Source of the DNA: Litomosoides sigmodontis
Lineage: Eukaryota; Nematoda; Chromadorea; Rhabditida; Onchocercidae
Length of the DNA stretch: 64,000 bases
Direction: 5' to 3'
Assembly (NCBI GenBank): GCA_963070105.1
Contig: OY718803.1
Coordinates: 5,376,507-5,440,506, forward strand
Position numbers and translations under genes: made by a program
The notes under the pieces: model-generated
What the model was told of the DNA's origin: nothing
Databases searched by the model: none
The model's input: the letters and a program-made list of their open reading frames with translations, nothing else
Shown here: positions 25,929-36,494 of the stretch, piece after piece
How positions within the stretch are numbered: position 1 is the stretch's first letter
How the letters are laid out: every line of letters begins with the position of its first letter

Positions 25929-26592
25929 TGAAACGCACAAAAAACCAAAAGCATTCAAATCATTTTACCGCACTAACATTTCAATAAATTATTTCATAAT
26001 GTCTAAATTTTCTTGCGCTACCACGACATATTACATTTGGAGCAGTTGACAAACACTAGCTTGAATGCGATTTCACTTTGTAGAATTTCGGAAATTTAAT
26101 TTCACTGTTAGACAGTTTCAGTGTCAAAAACTTACGTAGATGGAGCTAATGAATTACAGGACAAGCCTCTCTAATTCACATGCTGTAAATTCTATTTTCT
26201 AAGCATTTCCACCTTTCCTTTCTGTTATATTTAAATTTAATCAAACTCAAACAATATTAGCTATATCAGAAGCCATCCGAAATACGTCTACTTTGTTATA
26301 GAAAAAAACGATGGATGAAAGTATGCTTGCAGAGAAAAGTAGTCTTGAAGGACGCGAATGAAAAACTACCAATAACACTGAGAACACCAATTTTGTTCTG
26401 TCAAGAGTTTCTGAACCTTAAATTCAAAGAAAGTAACGCCTTACTTTTGCCAGGACACCATCATTCAAATATTAAGTATTCCGCAAACCCCATCAGCTGC
26501 CCATAAATTAATTATTCTACAATTTCCGTTGTTTGCTTAGTTAATTACTTTCAGAAAAAATTTATTCTTGCACTCTAATATATTTGTTTTTT

Positions 26593-26649
<57 letters not shown>

Positions 26650-27130
26650 GTATGCATATTTATCGGGCCACCCTACATTTCTGTATTTCCCCTTGAGATT
26701 TGAGTTTCAAAATCACTAAACGACTTATAACTCTGATTCTTAATTCTGATTTAGGACTCGAACCGTTCAAAGCAGTCGACAATCTTTGTTGATGCAGACT
26801 TCTCTAATTCGACTGTGTTAAGTTGAACGTGGGTACAATAAAATCATGGACAGAATTTCACATTCCGTTTTAAATTGGAAGCGAAAAATTTTCACGGAAT
26901 GTTTTGCAGAGCAATAATATTTTAGAGAGCATCAACAAAGAAGGTTGAATCAGAATGGAGAAAAACAACTAACATCTCAACTCACGATATCATTTTGAGA
27001 CAAAGAGTGGCGATGGGGGGCCGTGTTATACAGAACACGAGAGTACATCGATGTGCGTTCCTTGGATTTTGGTGCGTTGGTGGGGCTTCGTTGAGTTTGT
27101 GCAACTCGTAACTTTTTAGAGCTGGAGAGG
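25929..27130. other. Divergent promoter region with (TA)n tract
   Basis: Lies between the minus-strand membrane-protein gene and the plus-strand AP-1 mu gene, so it probably holds both promoters. It includes a 46-bp (AT)n tract at 26601-26646. The + open frame 26315-26506 has no recognisable content. Confidence 0.5.
26601..26646. repeat. (AT)n microsatellite
   Basis: A pure AT dinucleotide run of about 46 bases in the divergent promoter region. Confidence 0.97.
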
Positions 27131-30100
27131 ATGTCTTCTTCCGCCATCTATATTCTGGATCTTAAAGGCAAAGTAAGTGAAGTGTTGAGTCTCAGTATTT
27201 TTTTTAGAGGTGCTGTCTTGGGATATGAAGGTTTTGATTTGGGTTTGGGGTGCGATTGTCTGATCTGAATTCGGAAACTAGGCTGTTGTGGTGTAATTAG
27301 ACTGAACTGCGCTTATTCTAGCGCGCTCAGCATATTTAGCAAAGCAGGTGAGAAAGGAATGCTTTCCTAAGAATATTACATACAGAGTACAGCAGGTTCT
27401 CCCAATATTCTTAATAGTAGGCGATAATATCACGAAACTATCGGGGCGATATAGACATGGGTGTTATTGATAAGTTCATGCCTCTGTTGTTGGAACGCGA
27501 AGAAGAGGGTCGACAAAGTCCAGCTCTCGAACATTCTGGAGCTACGTTCATATACATCAAACACTCAAATCTTTACCGCAAGTTTTCTCTTTCTTTTCAT
27601 ATTAATTTTTTTCTGAGTAGATCGAAACATCAAAACAGAGCACTGGAAGCTTTCTATCGTTCTGTAAATTCCCTACATTGTTACTATACACTGCTATATT
27701 TTAATATAATTTATTAAATATTGTAAAGCCATATATTTCTTATGATTATCCTTGAAGGTTAAGATGTTTTTGCGCTAGGTTTTATATTCTCCTTTTAGTT
27801 GTCTCGACCTCGCGCAAGAATGTGAATGTAGCACTGGTACTTGCGTTCCTATATAGGATAGTGGAAGTATTCAAGGAATATTTGAAAGATGTCGAAGAGG
27901 AGTCCATTCGCGACAATTTTGTAGTTATCTATGAACTTCTTGATGAAATGATGGATTTTGGTTATCCACAAACTACTGAAGGAAAAATTTTGCAGGAGTG
28001 AGATTCTTTTTCTCTTTCATTCATATATGTATCTGTAAACTCTCTAAAGATCCCTTTACTTGAAGATATTGTTCATCAATACTGAGTGGTTGTGTGTTCT
28101 CAGATTCATTACACAAGAAGGACACAAATTGGAAACTGCTCCTCGACCGCCAATGGCTGTCACCAATGCCGTTTCATGGCGTTCAGAAGGTCTCAAATAT
28201 CGCAAGAATGAAGTGTTTTTAGATGTCATAGAATCCGTAAACCTGCTAGTAAGTCAAAATTACTAATTTAAAATTCAAAAATGAAAAATTATGTTTTTGC
28301 AAAAATTCTTGATGTTGTTTTTGCAAAAATTCTTGATGTTATCTTTAACAATACTTTATACTGTTAAAGATAATCATGTTTCTTCGTAAAACATTTTCCA
28401 AAGTCCTAGTTTTTACCAAAGTCTTTTGCTTTGACCTTAGGCGTATTGTTGCAGGCAAATGCAAATGGTGTGGTGCTACAGAGCGAAATAGTTGGTTCGG
28501 TTAAGATGCGTGTCTATTTGACGGGTATGCCGGAACTACGGCTGGGTCTTAACGACAAAGTTTTGTTCGAAAGCAGTGGAAGTAATTTTTTCTTCCTTTA
28601 TTTCGTAGAAAGAGTACTTCGTTATCTGTAAATATATAATTTTAATATTTTCTACTATAAAATATATGATTAAATGTTGATATTTCTTTTGGCAGGTGAG
28701 GGAAAGCATATTTATAATATTTGGTAAACGAATCATTGTCACGTTTTTGAGAGAGCAAAAATAGATCGGTAGAGTTGGAAGATGTGAAATTCCATCAATG
28801 TGTTCGCTTATCACGTTTTGAAAATGATCGAACAATCAGTTTTATACCACCAGATGGCGAATTCGAATTGATGAGTTATCGGTTGATGACTGTTGTTAAG
28901 CCACTTATCTGGATCGAAGCAGTTGTTGAAAAGCACACTCACTCAAGAGTGGAATATATGATAAAGGCAAATTGTTGCCATAGTTTTTAAAAAATGGTTT
29001 TTAAAATTCGTTCATGATATCAACCAATTGTCATGAATTTTGAAGCCATGAAACTAATTTTGGAGTGTTGCATGTCTGTTTTTATTCGCATTGAGATCAA
29101 GGCCGAAAAGTTATATATTTTTTTAAAGTTTTGTAAGGGTCTATAGCTTTTCCTCAAGAAGCCTTTGTTTTTCTTTGCTGTTTTATTTAAGACCAGTATC
29201 GCCATGGAGAAAAATTCCTACTGTTTGTAGAGTTTGTCAATCTGTTTAGGCGAAATCACAATTTAAGCGACGCTCTACAGCAAATAATGTAGAGATTATC
29301 ATCCCAGTGCCAAGTGATGCCGATTCACCCAAATTCAAAACATCCATTGGGACAGTGAAGTATACACCGGAACAAAACTCATTTGTTTGGACAGTTAAAA
29401 GTTTCCCAGGTTATAAAGCCTCCTAAGAAAGACTTAATTTGCAAATGATACGAAAGATAGGAAATCTATAACGTTGTATTCTGAAACAAAAAAGTACAAA
29501 AAACGAATGCTATTCAGTGAAAAAATAAACTGAATGAAGCATTGACATTATAACATCTCATGGATGCATATTTTTATAGGATGCAAATTAGGATGCCTAT
29601 TACCTCTCATTGAGCGCAGTAAGATGTTGGTACGGATTCATTTAAAATTAACTTAAACCGAATTAGCTTAGAAATAGGATAGGCGAATAGTAACACCAAG
29701 AAAGTATTCAGTAATCTAACTTGCCATCCAACTGGATTTAGAATCTTTATCTTCTTAATATTGCAGCGATGAAGCATGCTCATCAATTAAATGAAATTGT
29801 AGGTGGAAAAGAATACTTAATGCGAGCGCATTTCAACTTGCCGTCAGTTCAGTGTGAAGACCGCGAGGGTCGTCCGCCAATGAAGGTGAAATTTGAGATT
29901 CCGTATTTCACCACTTCCGGAATACAGGTACATTTTTTTTGATAGTTTTTATTGTTTATTATTCTTAAATTGTTTTTGGACAGTGGGTATATTTATATTT
30001 TACTCTTTTTTAAGTGATCTATGTTATGTAATTACTCCAAGTTCACTTTTGTTCTTATTCAAAATTTCCTTTTTTCCTTTTTCATCTTTGGTCTTGCTTT

Positions 30101-30294
30101 TACTTAATGATGTTGTTTTAATCACGTAAAACCTTAACATTGTGTTTTTTGGAATTTTGCAAGCTTGCATCAGTAAATTTTGACTCATTTTGCAGGTACG
30201 TTACCTTAAAATTATAGAAAAAAGTGGTTATCAAGCTTTGCCGTGGGTGCGCTACATTACACAAAATGGTGACTATCAATTGCGCATGATGTAA
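27131..30294 (+). CDS. AP-1 clathrin adaptor complex mu subunit (430 aa, 10 exons)
   Basis: Medium chain of the AP-1 adaptor, which sorts Yxx-phi cargo into clathrin vesicles at the trans-Golgi and endosomes. Exons: 27131-27172, 27421-27577, 27799-27997, 28104-28248, 28455-28581, 28696-28723, 28756-28966, 29250-29409, 29803-29927, 30196-30294; they sum to 1293 nt. The longin-type N-domain (ILDLKGK, SRNYRGDIDMG, VVIYELLDEMMDFGYPQTTE) is followed by the linker APRPPMAVTNAVSWRSEG and the mu homology domain (FLDVIESVNLL, GSVKMRVYLTGMPELRLGLN, KFHQCVRLSRFENDRTISFI, AKSQFKRRSTANNVEIIIPV, PWVRYITQNGDYQLRMM). Worms carry two AP-1 mu genes, unc-101 and apm-1; this one shows features of both, so I give no symbol. 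Two introns need GC donors (27578 and 28967). A 28-nt microexon at 28696-28723 adds about ten residues in a loop before SVELEDVKFHQC. Confidence 0.93.
28293..28340. repeat. 24-bp perfect tandem duplication
   Basis: Two adjacent identical 24-base copies (28293-28316, 28317-28340) in AP-1 mu intron 4, directly followed by a small hairpin. Confidence 0.9.
28340..28372. repeat. Perfect 11-bp inverted repeat (hairpin) in AP-1 mu intron
   Basis: The arms TATCTTTAACA (28340-28350) and TGTTAAAGATA (28362-28372) are exact reverse complements around an 11-base AT-rich loop. The stem is AT-rich and too short for a typical miRNA precursor. Confidence 0.85.
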
Positions 30295-32257
30295 TTGTTT
30301 ACACTAGACGTAGATTGACGAAAGTTTATACCGAGCAATAGATTGGAAAATTATGTCCTGCAAACAGTAATTTTTTTTTATGAATCATTATAATCACTTT
30401 GTTTTATGCAAATGTTTCAGCGTTCTTTTTGTTAAGATGATGTAATGTTTTTATAGCTCCGTTAGGTGTTATATATTTTTTACCTTTTATTGTTATGTTT
30501 TTTTTACCTTTCATCTCATGATGGAATCATTAGCTTTACTGATTACTGACTTAATTTTTAATGATTCTTCCTGATTTTGGTTGTACTCATACAAATATGA
30601 AAAATGAAAAGTTGCGTTCCACGACATCTTAATATGTTGTCATGTTTTTTTCATATGTTTGCATTTTGAACTGTTACATTTTTGCTATTTTTATGTTTAT
30701 GCTGATGGTGCACGTTACTTGCTTCACTGGTAGTTTGATTTTAAAAAAGACGGAATCGATCAAGTTTTTTTTATTTTTTTTTAAAAATATTGTTTACATA
30801 CTTGTTCATACCCTAAGAAACCCCACCAGGTGTTTTATATCCTTCATTTGATCGTCTTCTTTTCATTGCAGTGTTTCTGTTAGATGTGTTTTGTTTCAAC
30901 GGAAATTACTGGTTCCAAAAATGTTATCTTAGTGCTCTGCTTTTTTTCTTTTACTGTTGGTACGGTAAGCATTTTAAACACTCGTAATGTTCATATATCC
31001 TGTCTAAGAAGGCCATGTTGAATTTTAAGTTATTCTTAAGCGCTTTATGCGACTCCGACTTTCGTGTTGTAAATACAGAGGATTGTAGAAGCAGTGATAC
31101 TGTGGATTTCTCTGTCCAAACTCCGATGTATTTTATTATTAATCACTGTAGATCTCTTATGACCAAATTATTTTTGTTTTCTATTTTTCCGCACTATTTC
31201 ATCAAAATGTTTATTTTTCTTCTGAATTTCTTCCTACATAGTGCAATTTCGTTTTCTTACATTGCCCACTTTATAGCGTTTCTAAATTTCATGTATGATA
31301 CATTGTTGCGACTTTTTCTGCGTAGCATTTTCTGCGTAGCCTGTCATGTTACCAGTTATTTTTTGCTGTTAATAGTTGGATTTGCTTGAGAAGGCTGAAG
31401 TACAAGTTTATAACAAAAGTATCATTCAAGTAAGATATGACCTTTAGTGCAAATGATAAGTGAGGGAGTGTATGAATAGGAAATGAAATGCTTATTTAAC
31501 TTACAAGGACTATTTTCAAGATGCTTCTGCTTCTTTGAATTAATCAACCTCCCTTTTTTGGTAAAGCAAATGAGCACTAGATTGACTTGCATTAAACGCT
31601 GTATTATTAAAGTTCATCATTAAATTTAGTTATTCGGTCCGAATCTCATAACACAGATCACCATTTGTGACGTATTTCTTGCTTCTCTAATAAAAATACT
31701 GAAAGCGTATGTATGAAGAAATATTTTTGCAAATTTGGTTAGGGCGACAATGTGTTGCTTTTAGAATATTTTTCACATTCGAAAGCAGTGTAGCATTTGT
31801 TAAGGCATTGTGCAAGGAATTTTTTTTGTTCTACAAGGAAAAGATCATCTGGCTGTCTTGCTACTTGCAGGTGCCGTAACGTTCCTCACCAAGTTAATTG
31901 AGTGATTCATCATCAGTGCTTAGTTTTGGCACTACGAGCGGTGAACGAACTTTTGTTGCAGTACAGACTTTCTGATGCCTCGGGCTCCTGATGTGATATA
32001 AGTATTAGGACATTGAGATTTTGAACTTCTGGATGTTAAGAAAGTGGTGCGACTTTAAAATTCAATGTTGCAAGCTGCGTTTTCCGTGTTTCAGCAATGA
32101 TTCTCAGAAGAGTGGTTTTGTCTGGTTCAGTTCGCTCTTTTGTGTCACCACAAGTGTCCTGTTTCAAACATGGAGTTTTTCGATTTGTTTCTACACGTTT
32201 AAATCGGATGCAAACATGCAGATATTCGCATTTGGTGTGTTCGTTAAATGTGTTTTA
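30295..32257. other. Intergenic region between AP-1 mu and mTERF genes
   Basis: T-rich sequence of about 2 kb. Open frames at 30642-30851 and 31015-31389 give hydrophobic, phenylalanine-rich peptides typical of translated T-rich DNA, and are not called. No repeat or RNA gene was recognised. Confidence 0.45.
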
Positions 32258-34104
32258 ATGCCTTCTGCGATGAAGCGTTTGACTGGTTCATTATTTCATT
32301 CCATTTGTGGAATACTTTTTAGTTTCAGGTTCCGACGCTTGAATTCGAGCAATGTAAGCCCAGCTATAGCTTAAAAAGAAGAGAATATGGCACCCAAAAA
32401 GGTCTAGAAGGGGCTGGTTGCATTGAAATTGAATGCAAAGATGACGTACGAGTGGCGGAAGCGACGACTTCAGATATGTTGGCAAAAAAGTCGATTTCTG
32501 GCGCGGAAATAGTAGAAATAGTTGTAGCTGAGCTGCGAAGAAATGGGAAGTTGTTTATCCTTCCTGTGAATGACGTTGCGGCTATGAAAGCTGTCACGAA
32601 GGCCTTCGTACTTCTCCTTGATATCGGTAGGTCTTAGTTTTTTTCTGACCTCATAACTTATAGAAATGCTCAACATAGATTCTAAATATGAGGAAACCAG
32701 TGGTGTGTAGCAACATCAGAAGCATCTAATAAAATTATGTTTTCTCAACTTGCTTATGAACCGTTAATGTTAGGAATTCAACCGGAGTTCATCGTTGATT
32801 CCTGCGTCTCTGTACCTCAATTATTTGTATCACTAACTCAAAAAGGCGAAACAAGCATCCAGATAATAGAACTTATTGTGGATTTCTGCCAACTTACTTA
32901 TGAAGACTCCATCCGCATTTTTGCAACGTAGGTATCATATTGCTTATCTAGCGTTCTGGTAGGTCTTTCATTTTGCTTCAATATTCCATTAATTTATTCA
33001 TTTTGACCATTACTCGTTTTTATTAGTTTTGCTTTTACAGTTTTTTAAGTTGTGTAAAGATCCACTGTATTTTTCGTTTTACAGATATAGTGAAGAGCTA
33101 CTATCAGTAGGACCTGAAGAAGTTCAGAAATGCATGGAAGTACTTGATTCGTATGGATTTCACGATGAAAAATTAAGAGAAGCCATTTGTTCTTGTCCTG
33201 CATTACTTTTTGCTCACAAGTCGAGTAATTTGGCTCAAAATGCTGAGAATTTATTTTCTCATTTCAGCAAAAATGAGGTCTGTTTTCATTCACTGTATGT
33301 ATAAATGTAGATTCCCCCGTCGTCTATGCAGAAATTTCTTTATTACCACTCCAACCTCTTTATTCCTGAAAAATCGTGTATTTGAATAAAAGGTAAATGA
33401 TGAATAATCGGCAATACATGATTTATGCATTTCAGTTTTATTCGTTGTTAAAGTCCTCTCCAGAAATATTGCTGGGCAATACTAACGAAACAGAGGATAA
33501 AATTGAATATATTTATTGTTACATGCTCATGGAGGGCGAGGACTTCGCAAACTGCACTAATCTCGCTCAAATATCACTGGAGGAACTGATAGACCGTCAC
33601 GAATTCTTGATGAAAACAGGAATTTATAAAACTCCAGATAAAAAAAGACCGCAATTGAAGATGGTTTGTTGAAGGAACTCTTCAATTTCTTTCTGTTGAA
33701 CTAATAGAACTTATAACTGAGTGTTGTATTTCTGTTCCATGCTAGCCACTTGAATCTTGATTATGTTGACATAACATCTGTGGATGCGAGCGTAGTGATG
33801 GTTTTGTTCCTCATCATTATCTTCCAAATCACGTATCTTATACGTATTTCAGAAAAATCCTAAACTAAAGAAGATTCTGGATAGTAGTGAGGAACAGTTC
33901 GTAAAAAGAATCGCTCATGTATCCATAGAGGAATGGCACCTATTCAGGGAGTTACAAAACAAACGACGGCTATTAGAATCGGAAGGAAAAATACGTCCAT
34001 TTGAACGGATCAAGCCATCAATGCGGAAACAGTTGGATCGTAAGAAGAAATCAGCTCCATTGAATGATTCTGAAACGTTTGAGTCATACAGTGAGAAGTA
34101 TTAA
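32258..34104 (+). CDS. mTERF-domain mitochondrial protein (about 373 aa, 6 exons)
   Basis: Helical-repeat nucleic-acid-binding protein of the mitochondrial transcription termination factor family, acting in mitochondrial transcription or ribosome assembly. Exons: 32258-32353, 32491-32626, 32711-32927, 33085-33277, 33436-33663, 33853-34104; they sum to 1122 nt. The mTERF repeats are seen as leucine/proline-spaced helices (EEVQKCMEVLDSYGFHDEKL, then a CPALLF turn; a matching SSPEILLGN turn in the next exon). The C-terminal exon is highly basic. The proposed first exon, MPSAMKRLTGSLFHSICG followed by FRFRRLNSSN, is arginine-rich, lacks acidic residues and fits a mitochondrial import signal. An alternative longer second exon starting after TTTCAG at 32329 is also open and in phase, so the N-terminus is not settled. 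Which mTERF subfamily (MTERF1-4) it belongs to cannot be told by eye. Confidence 0.75.
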
Positions 34105-35785
34105 TAAAAGGTATTCTAGTTTGGCTTCCACAGTACTTTCCTTCTCATGTAGGTTCATTTTCTAACTAATATGATAAGAATCAAGATGATGTATTCCATG
34201 AACTGTCTGAAATTTCGATCCAAAAATTTGGGATGGGCATAACGAGAAGTGGAGAAGTCTTTTGTTCGAAAAAACTCCGGAAGCGGTGGAACTGTTAAAA
34301 GAATATGGGAGGATTCATCATATGGCGGTGTTTACGTAGAGAATTAGCATCTATCAGATAAATAGGAATAACAACGTTCGAAGACATACACTAATTATTT
34401 TTGCTCGACATGACACACCAATAGCAGAGGTGATTGAGGGGAGTAAGAAAATACAATGGATTTAAAGCTTCTACAGACAAAGAAAGTCTTCAAAAGAGCC
34501 GTTGTTTACGGTTATAGGGCCTCCTAGTGAGAACTTAAGTCGTGGTGTGCTGAAAGTTCTCTTAGCGTGCGGTAAGGGCGGGGAGGGGTGTGGGTGTGGT
34601 TAGTACGCTTGGTAAGTGGCAGGTCGATCATCTCTTCACGCTGGATGAATTGAAATGGCGGAGTGTTGTTGTTGTTGCTTGGATTATTGCTACGAACAAT
34701 CACTTAAAAAAGTCTTAAGTTCCTGAAATGACGGGTCGGCGGCGTTGTCTGAAGTGTTCGAGTGGGGGGAGGGAAAAGAATACTGTTGATAGCTGTACAG
34801 GTAATTGAGAAAGTTGGTTGCATCGGTTCCTAGCAGAAAGGATTGTTGCGAAATGTGTGTGGCTGGAAGATGTTCGGGGTTAACGTGCTCGCATCCAGAC
34901 AGCTAGCTGGCTCCTTCTCGTACCTATCTCGCTTTCCTCACCTTTCTGCTAGATGAGTATCTCACTTCACTCTACTTTTCTTGCATTTGACTTCTTAACA
35001 AATCATCTGGCGTAGATACAGTTTGCGAAGTAAACTTGAATTGTCCCCAGAGTACATTTGACGACCTCGAAAATTCACTTCTCTCATGAAGCAGGTACTT
35101 TGGGCTAGTTGACGTGATTATTCTGTAGAGTGAAAAAAGTTTTATCGATTTCAGGTTCCTTTTATTTTCATGAAAACTACTTGGTTTTCAAACTACTTGA
35201 CTTGAGTTGAATATTAAATTCCAAAGGTAATTGTAAAATTTTCAAATACATGCAAGTTCCTATGTTATGAGAATTCGAAGCATTAGTAATCTTCGAATTC
35301 CCATATTGAACTTAGCATTTTTTGAACAGATATATAATGAATTACCTTCGAAATTTAACGCGCATTACCGACATTGAGGCAAATTTTCTGAGGGCTCAAT
35401 GGATAAAATAAATTCCAGTCATTGTACTTCCTTCCACAAATCCGTTTTTTAAATTCTTTTTAACAAAACTGTGTGAATTAATTGGTCTGATTATGCCACC
35501 CAGTATTATTTAAAGCAGGAAACTAAGAATATTGACTGCCATGTTATAGCATGTAGTTATTGTTGCGAGCCTAATTCATTAATTTTCAGGAATGTGAGCA
35601 CTGAATATTTTAGTGGTAAATCGGGTGAAGAACTTCATCAAACGTCTTATTGGATAGCGTTACGAAGTGGAGCTTCACAGTCCTCTGCAGCACTTTTTTC
35701 TGTCCATTTGAAGTATGTTCATCGTGCTTCAAGTCTGACAATTAAATTGAATCATCTTATTTGGTAGTGTTTATATTTCATAACT

Positions 35786-36033
35786 GTACAAGTAAATCTG
35801 ATAATTTCAAGCAAACTTCACATTTTGCATTATAATGAATGATTCGGGTGGAAGAAGTAAATAATTAATAACGTCGAATGTGTAAATAAACGTATCTTTC
35901 AGATGAGATGTTTTATGCGATATTTTTGCTTTTATTGACATTTTACACATTTTGTACTACGCATGTTAGTGTACAATAAATCTAGTAATTTCAAGCGAAC
36001 ACTGCATTTTGAATTACAAATAATTGATTACGG
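35786..36033. repeat. Diverged direct repeat, about 62 bp, two copies
   Basis: 35786-35847 and 35971-36033 share the pattern GTACA(AG)TAAATCT..TAATTTCAAGC followed by a CATTTTG..ATTA block, with scattered differences. The copies are about 185 bp apart in the same orientation. Confidence 0.65.
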
Positions 36034-36469
36034 AAAGAGTTCGAGGTTATCAAAAAAAGCTCACACTTGATAAAATGATAGCATATAGGCATTTTTTAAT
36101 ATGTAATTTTGTGTTATTATAATAGTCATGTGTAGTAAGAATAAGTATCTACATACTACATCTTTCATAGAACTATACCACAAGAAAAGTGGCAACTGAG
36201 AAGTGCAATTTTCTTTCAAATGCTTTACGAAATTTCGGTTAGCTGATAATTTGTTGGTGTGTGTAAGAATCTTGTTGTTGCGTAGTAAAAAAAAAAACCA
36301 TCTCTTTATTGAAATGTGGAAATAATACGTAGCGTAGTGGGAAGAAGTGGATTTATTGAGAAATCATAGAAAAAACATGCTGATTTTTAGAACAATTTTA
36401 GTATAAACTTCTCAAGTGTTGCACTTTTTCATATTAAATAATTGCGTTGCAATGAAGCGTTCGGGCCTT

Positions 36470-36478
36470 TTTTTATAG
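36470..36478 (+). promoter_or_regulatory. Candidate spliced-leader acceptor for the zinc-finger gene
   Basis: A T-run ending TATAG lies 16 bases before the ATG at 36495, in the normal position for trans-splicing. Confidence 0.4.
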
Positions 36479-36494
36479 ATCAAACTTGGGTGTA

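Larger units (their letters stand above)
34105..36494. other. Intergenic region upstream of the zinc-finger gene
   Basis: About 2.4 kb. It contains a GT/GC-richer patch at roughly 34540-34900 and a diverged duplicated segment at 35786-36033. No convincing coding exon was found. It is probably the promoter and 5' region of the zinc-finger gene. Confidence 0.45.

Noticed and set aside
28340..28372. Hairpin as a miRNA precursor
   Set aside because: The stem is only 11 bp with an 11-base loop, too short for Drosha/Dicer processing.
31015..31389. 124-aa + strand hydrophobic open frame
   Set aside because: Phe/Leu/Ser-rich reading of T-rich intergenic DNA. It resembles a membrane protein only by composition.
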